Shown here: one piece after another, positions 63,633 through 64,000 of the stretch | How positions within the stretch are numbered: the stretch's first letter is position 1 | How the letters are laid out: each line of letters opens with the position of its first letter | Assembly (NCBI GenBank): GCA_002353815.1 | Contig: DEKK01000008.1 | Span: forward strand, 76,038-140,037 | Reading direction: 5' to 3' | Origin: Bifidobacteriaceae bacterium UBA2724 | GTDB taxonomy: Bacteria > Actinomycetota > Actinomycetes > Actinomycetales > Bifidobacteriaceae | Length of the DNA stretch: 64,000 nucleotides | Position numbers and translations under genes: made by a program | The notes under the pieces: generated by a model | Seen by the model: only the letters and a program-made list of their open reading frames with translations | Told to the model about the DNA's origin: nothing | Databases searched by the model: none

Positions 63633-64000
63633 TCACTCGTCCAGGCGTGAGCTGAACCGCCCCCGGCGCCCCGCACGGCCGTCGGAGACGCCTTGGCTCG
63701 CGGTGAACGGCGTGGTGCCCGCCAGGGCGTCGGCATACACGCTGAGGAGCTCGACGTCCACCCTGTCCCACTCGTATTTGCTCGCGCGTTTCACCCCACG
63801 CTCGCTCATCTCCTCAAGGACGGGATAGTTGGCGAGCAGCCCGATGACGTTCTGCGCCAGCGACTTGCTCTGCCCGGCGAGGAAGAGGTTCGCGGCCTTG
63901 CCGTTGTCCGAGACCGCTTTGAAAGCGGGCAGGTCGGATGCGACGACGGGGCAGCCCGCAGCCATGGCCTCGACGAGCACGATGCCGAAGCTCTCTCCCC
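63633..64000 (-). CDS. PimA-like GT4 mannosyltransferase (partial)
   Basis: Only the C-terminal ~120 residues are inside the window, cut at the right edge. They contain ESFGIVLVEAMAAGCPVVAS, the GT4/GPGTF nucleotide-sugar motif with the ExxGxxxxEA acid pair, followed by DLPAFKAV. In actinobacteria pimA lies upstream of yebC, and the EAMAAG-ASDLxAF pattern matches PimA, the first mannosyltransferase of phosphatidylinositol mannoside synthesis. The family is clear; the exact substrate is inferred from synteny. Confidence 0.7.
   Translation of the reverse strand, partial: GESFGIVLVEAMAAGCPVVASDLPAFKAVSDNGKAANLFLAGQSKSLAQNVIGLLANYPVLEEMSERGVKRASKYEWDRVDVELLSVYADALAGTTPFTASQGVSDGRAGRRGRFSSRLDE

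Overview
The window is 64 kb of GC-rich chromosome from an actinomycete. Several features point to the family Bifidobacteriaceae, most likely Bifidobacterium: a cytidylate kinase-Der GTPase fusion, a TrpC-TrpB fusion, a eukaryote-type UTP-glucose-1-phosphate uridylyltransferase, and actinobacterial markers such as RbpA, HelY, PafBC, a GarA-type FHA protein, Rv3235-like and GuaB3 proteins. It is core chromosome. I see no insertion sequence, integrase, phage gene, CRISPR array or rRNA operon.

Layout. (1) 1-13 kb holds three paralogous AMP-forming acyl-CoA synthetases (one cut by the window edge, one at 292, one at 10842), a polytopic membrane protein, a secreted lipoprotein with a periplasmic-binding-protein look, icd, guaB3 and an Rv3235-like gene. 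(2) 13-20 kb is a translation and lipid block: def, rpsB-tsf, pyrH-frr, cdsA, rlmN. (3) 20-30 kb is histidine and tryptophan biosynthesis: hisF-hisI-trpE-trpCB-trpA, then lgt, rpe, hisE-hisG. (4) 30.4-36.3 kb is the conserved actinobacterial envelope/signalling cluster pgsA-DUF881-sbp-DUF881-garA followed by a MerR regulator of the Rv1830 type. (5) 36.3-38 kb is gene-poor and relatively AT-rich and carries an orphan zinc-ribbon gene. (6) 38-46.2 kb on the minus strand carries pafBC, a small membrane protein, helY, rbpA, a HAD phosphatase, and a separate ugpA. (7) A tRNA-Pro(GGG) lies at 46.4 kb, followed by rluB/cmk-der (minus) and a MIP channel plus a small membrane protein (plus). (8) 52-64 kb on the minus strand is yebC-ruvC-ruvA-ruvB-yajC-apt, then sucC-sucD-DUF6350, purH and a DUF3017 protein, with the 3' part of a PimA-like mannosyltransferase at the edge.

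How it works together. His and Trp synthesis share the hisF operon, which fits a common PRPP and anthranilate economy. The pgsA-DUF881-sbp-garA block joins phospholipid head-group synthesis to membrane scaffolds and a phospho-switch protein. The ruv-yebC and pafBC-helY genes belong to DNA repair and RNA/DNA processing. Many genes overlap by 1-4 nt (TGATG, ATGA, GTGA), so translational coupling is common. Two genes (guaB3, rpe) appear to be transcribed as leaderless mRNAs. Several membrane proteins carry long acidic, low-complexity cytoplasmic tails.

I do not see an obvious undescribed defence or metabolic system. The best leads are the remodelled DUF881/sbp/GarA cluster, the orphan zinc-ribbon gene with a palindromic operator over its -35, the operator-like palindrome in front of the acyl-CoA synthetase, and the GuaB3 protein whose catalytic cysteine position is serine.
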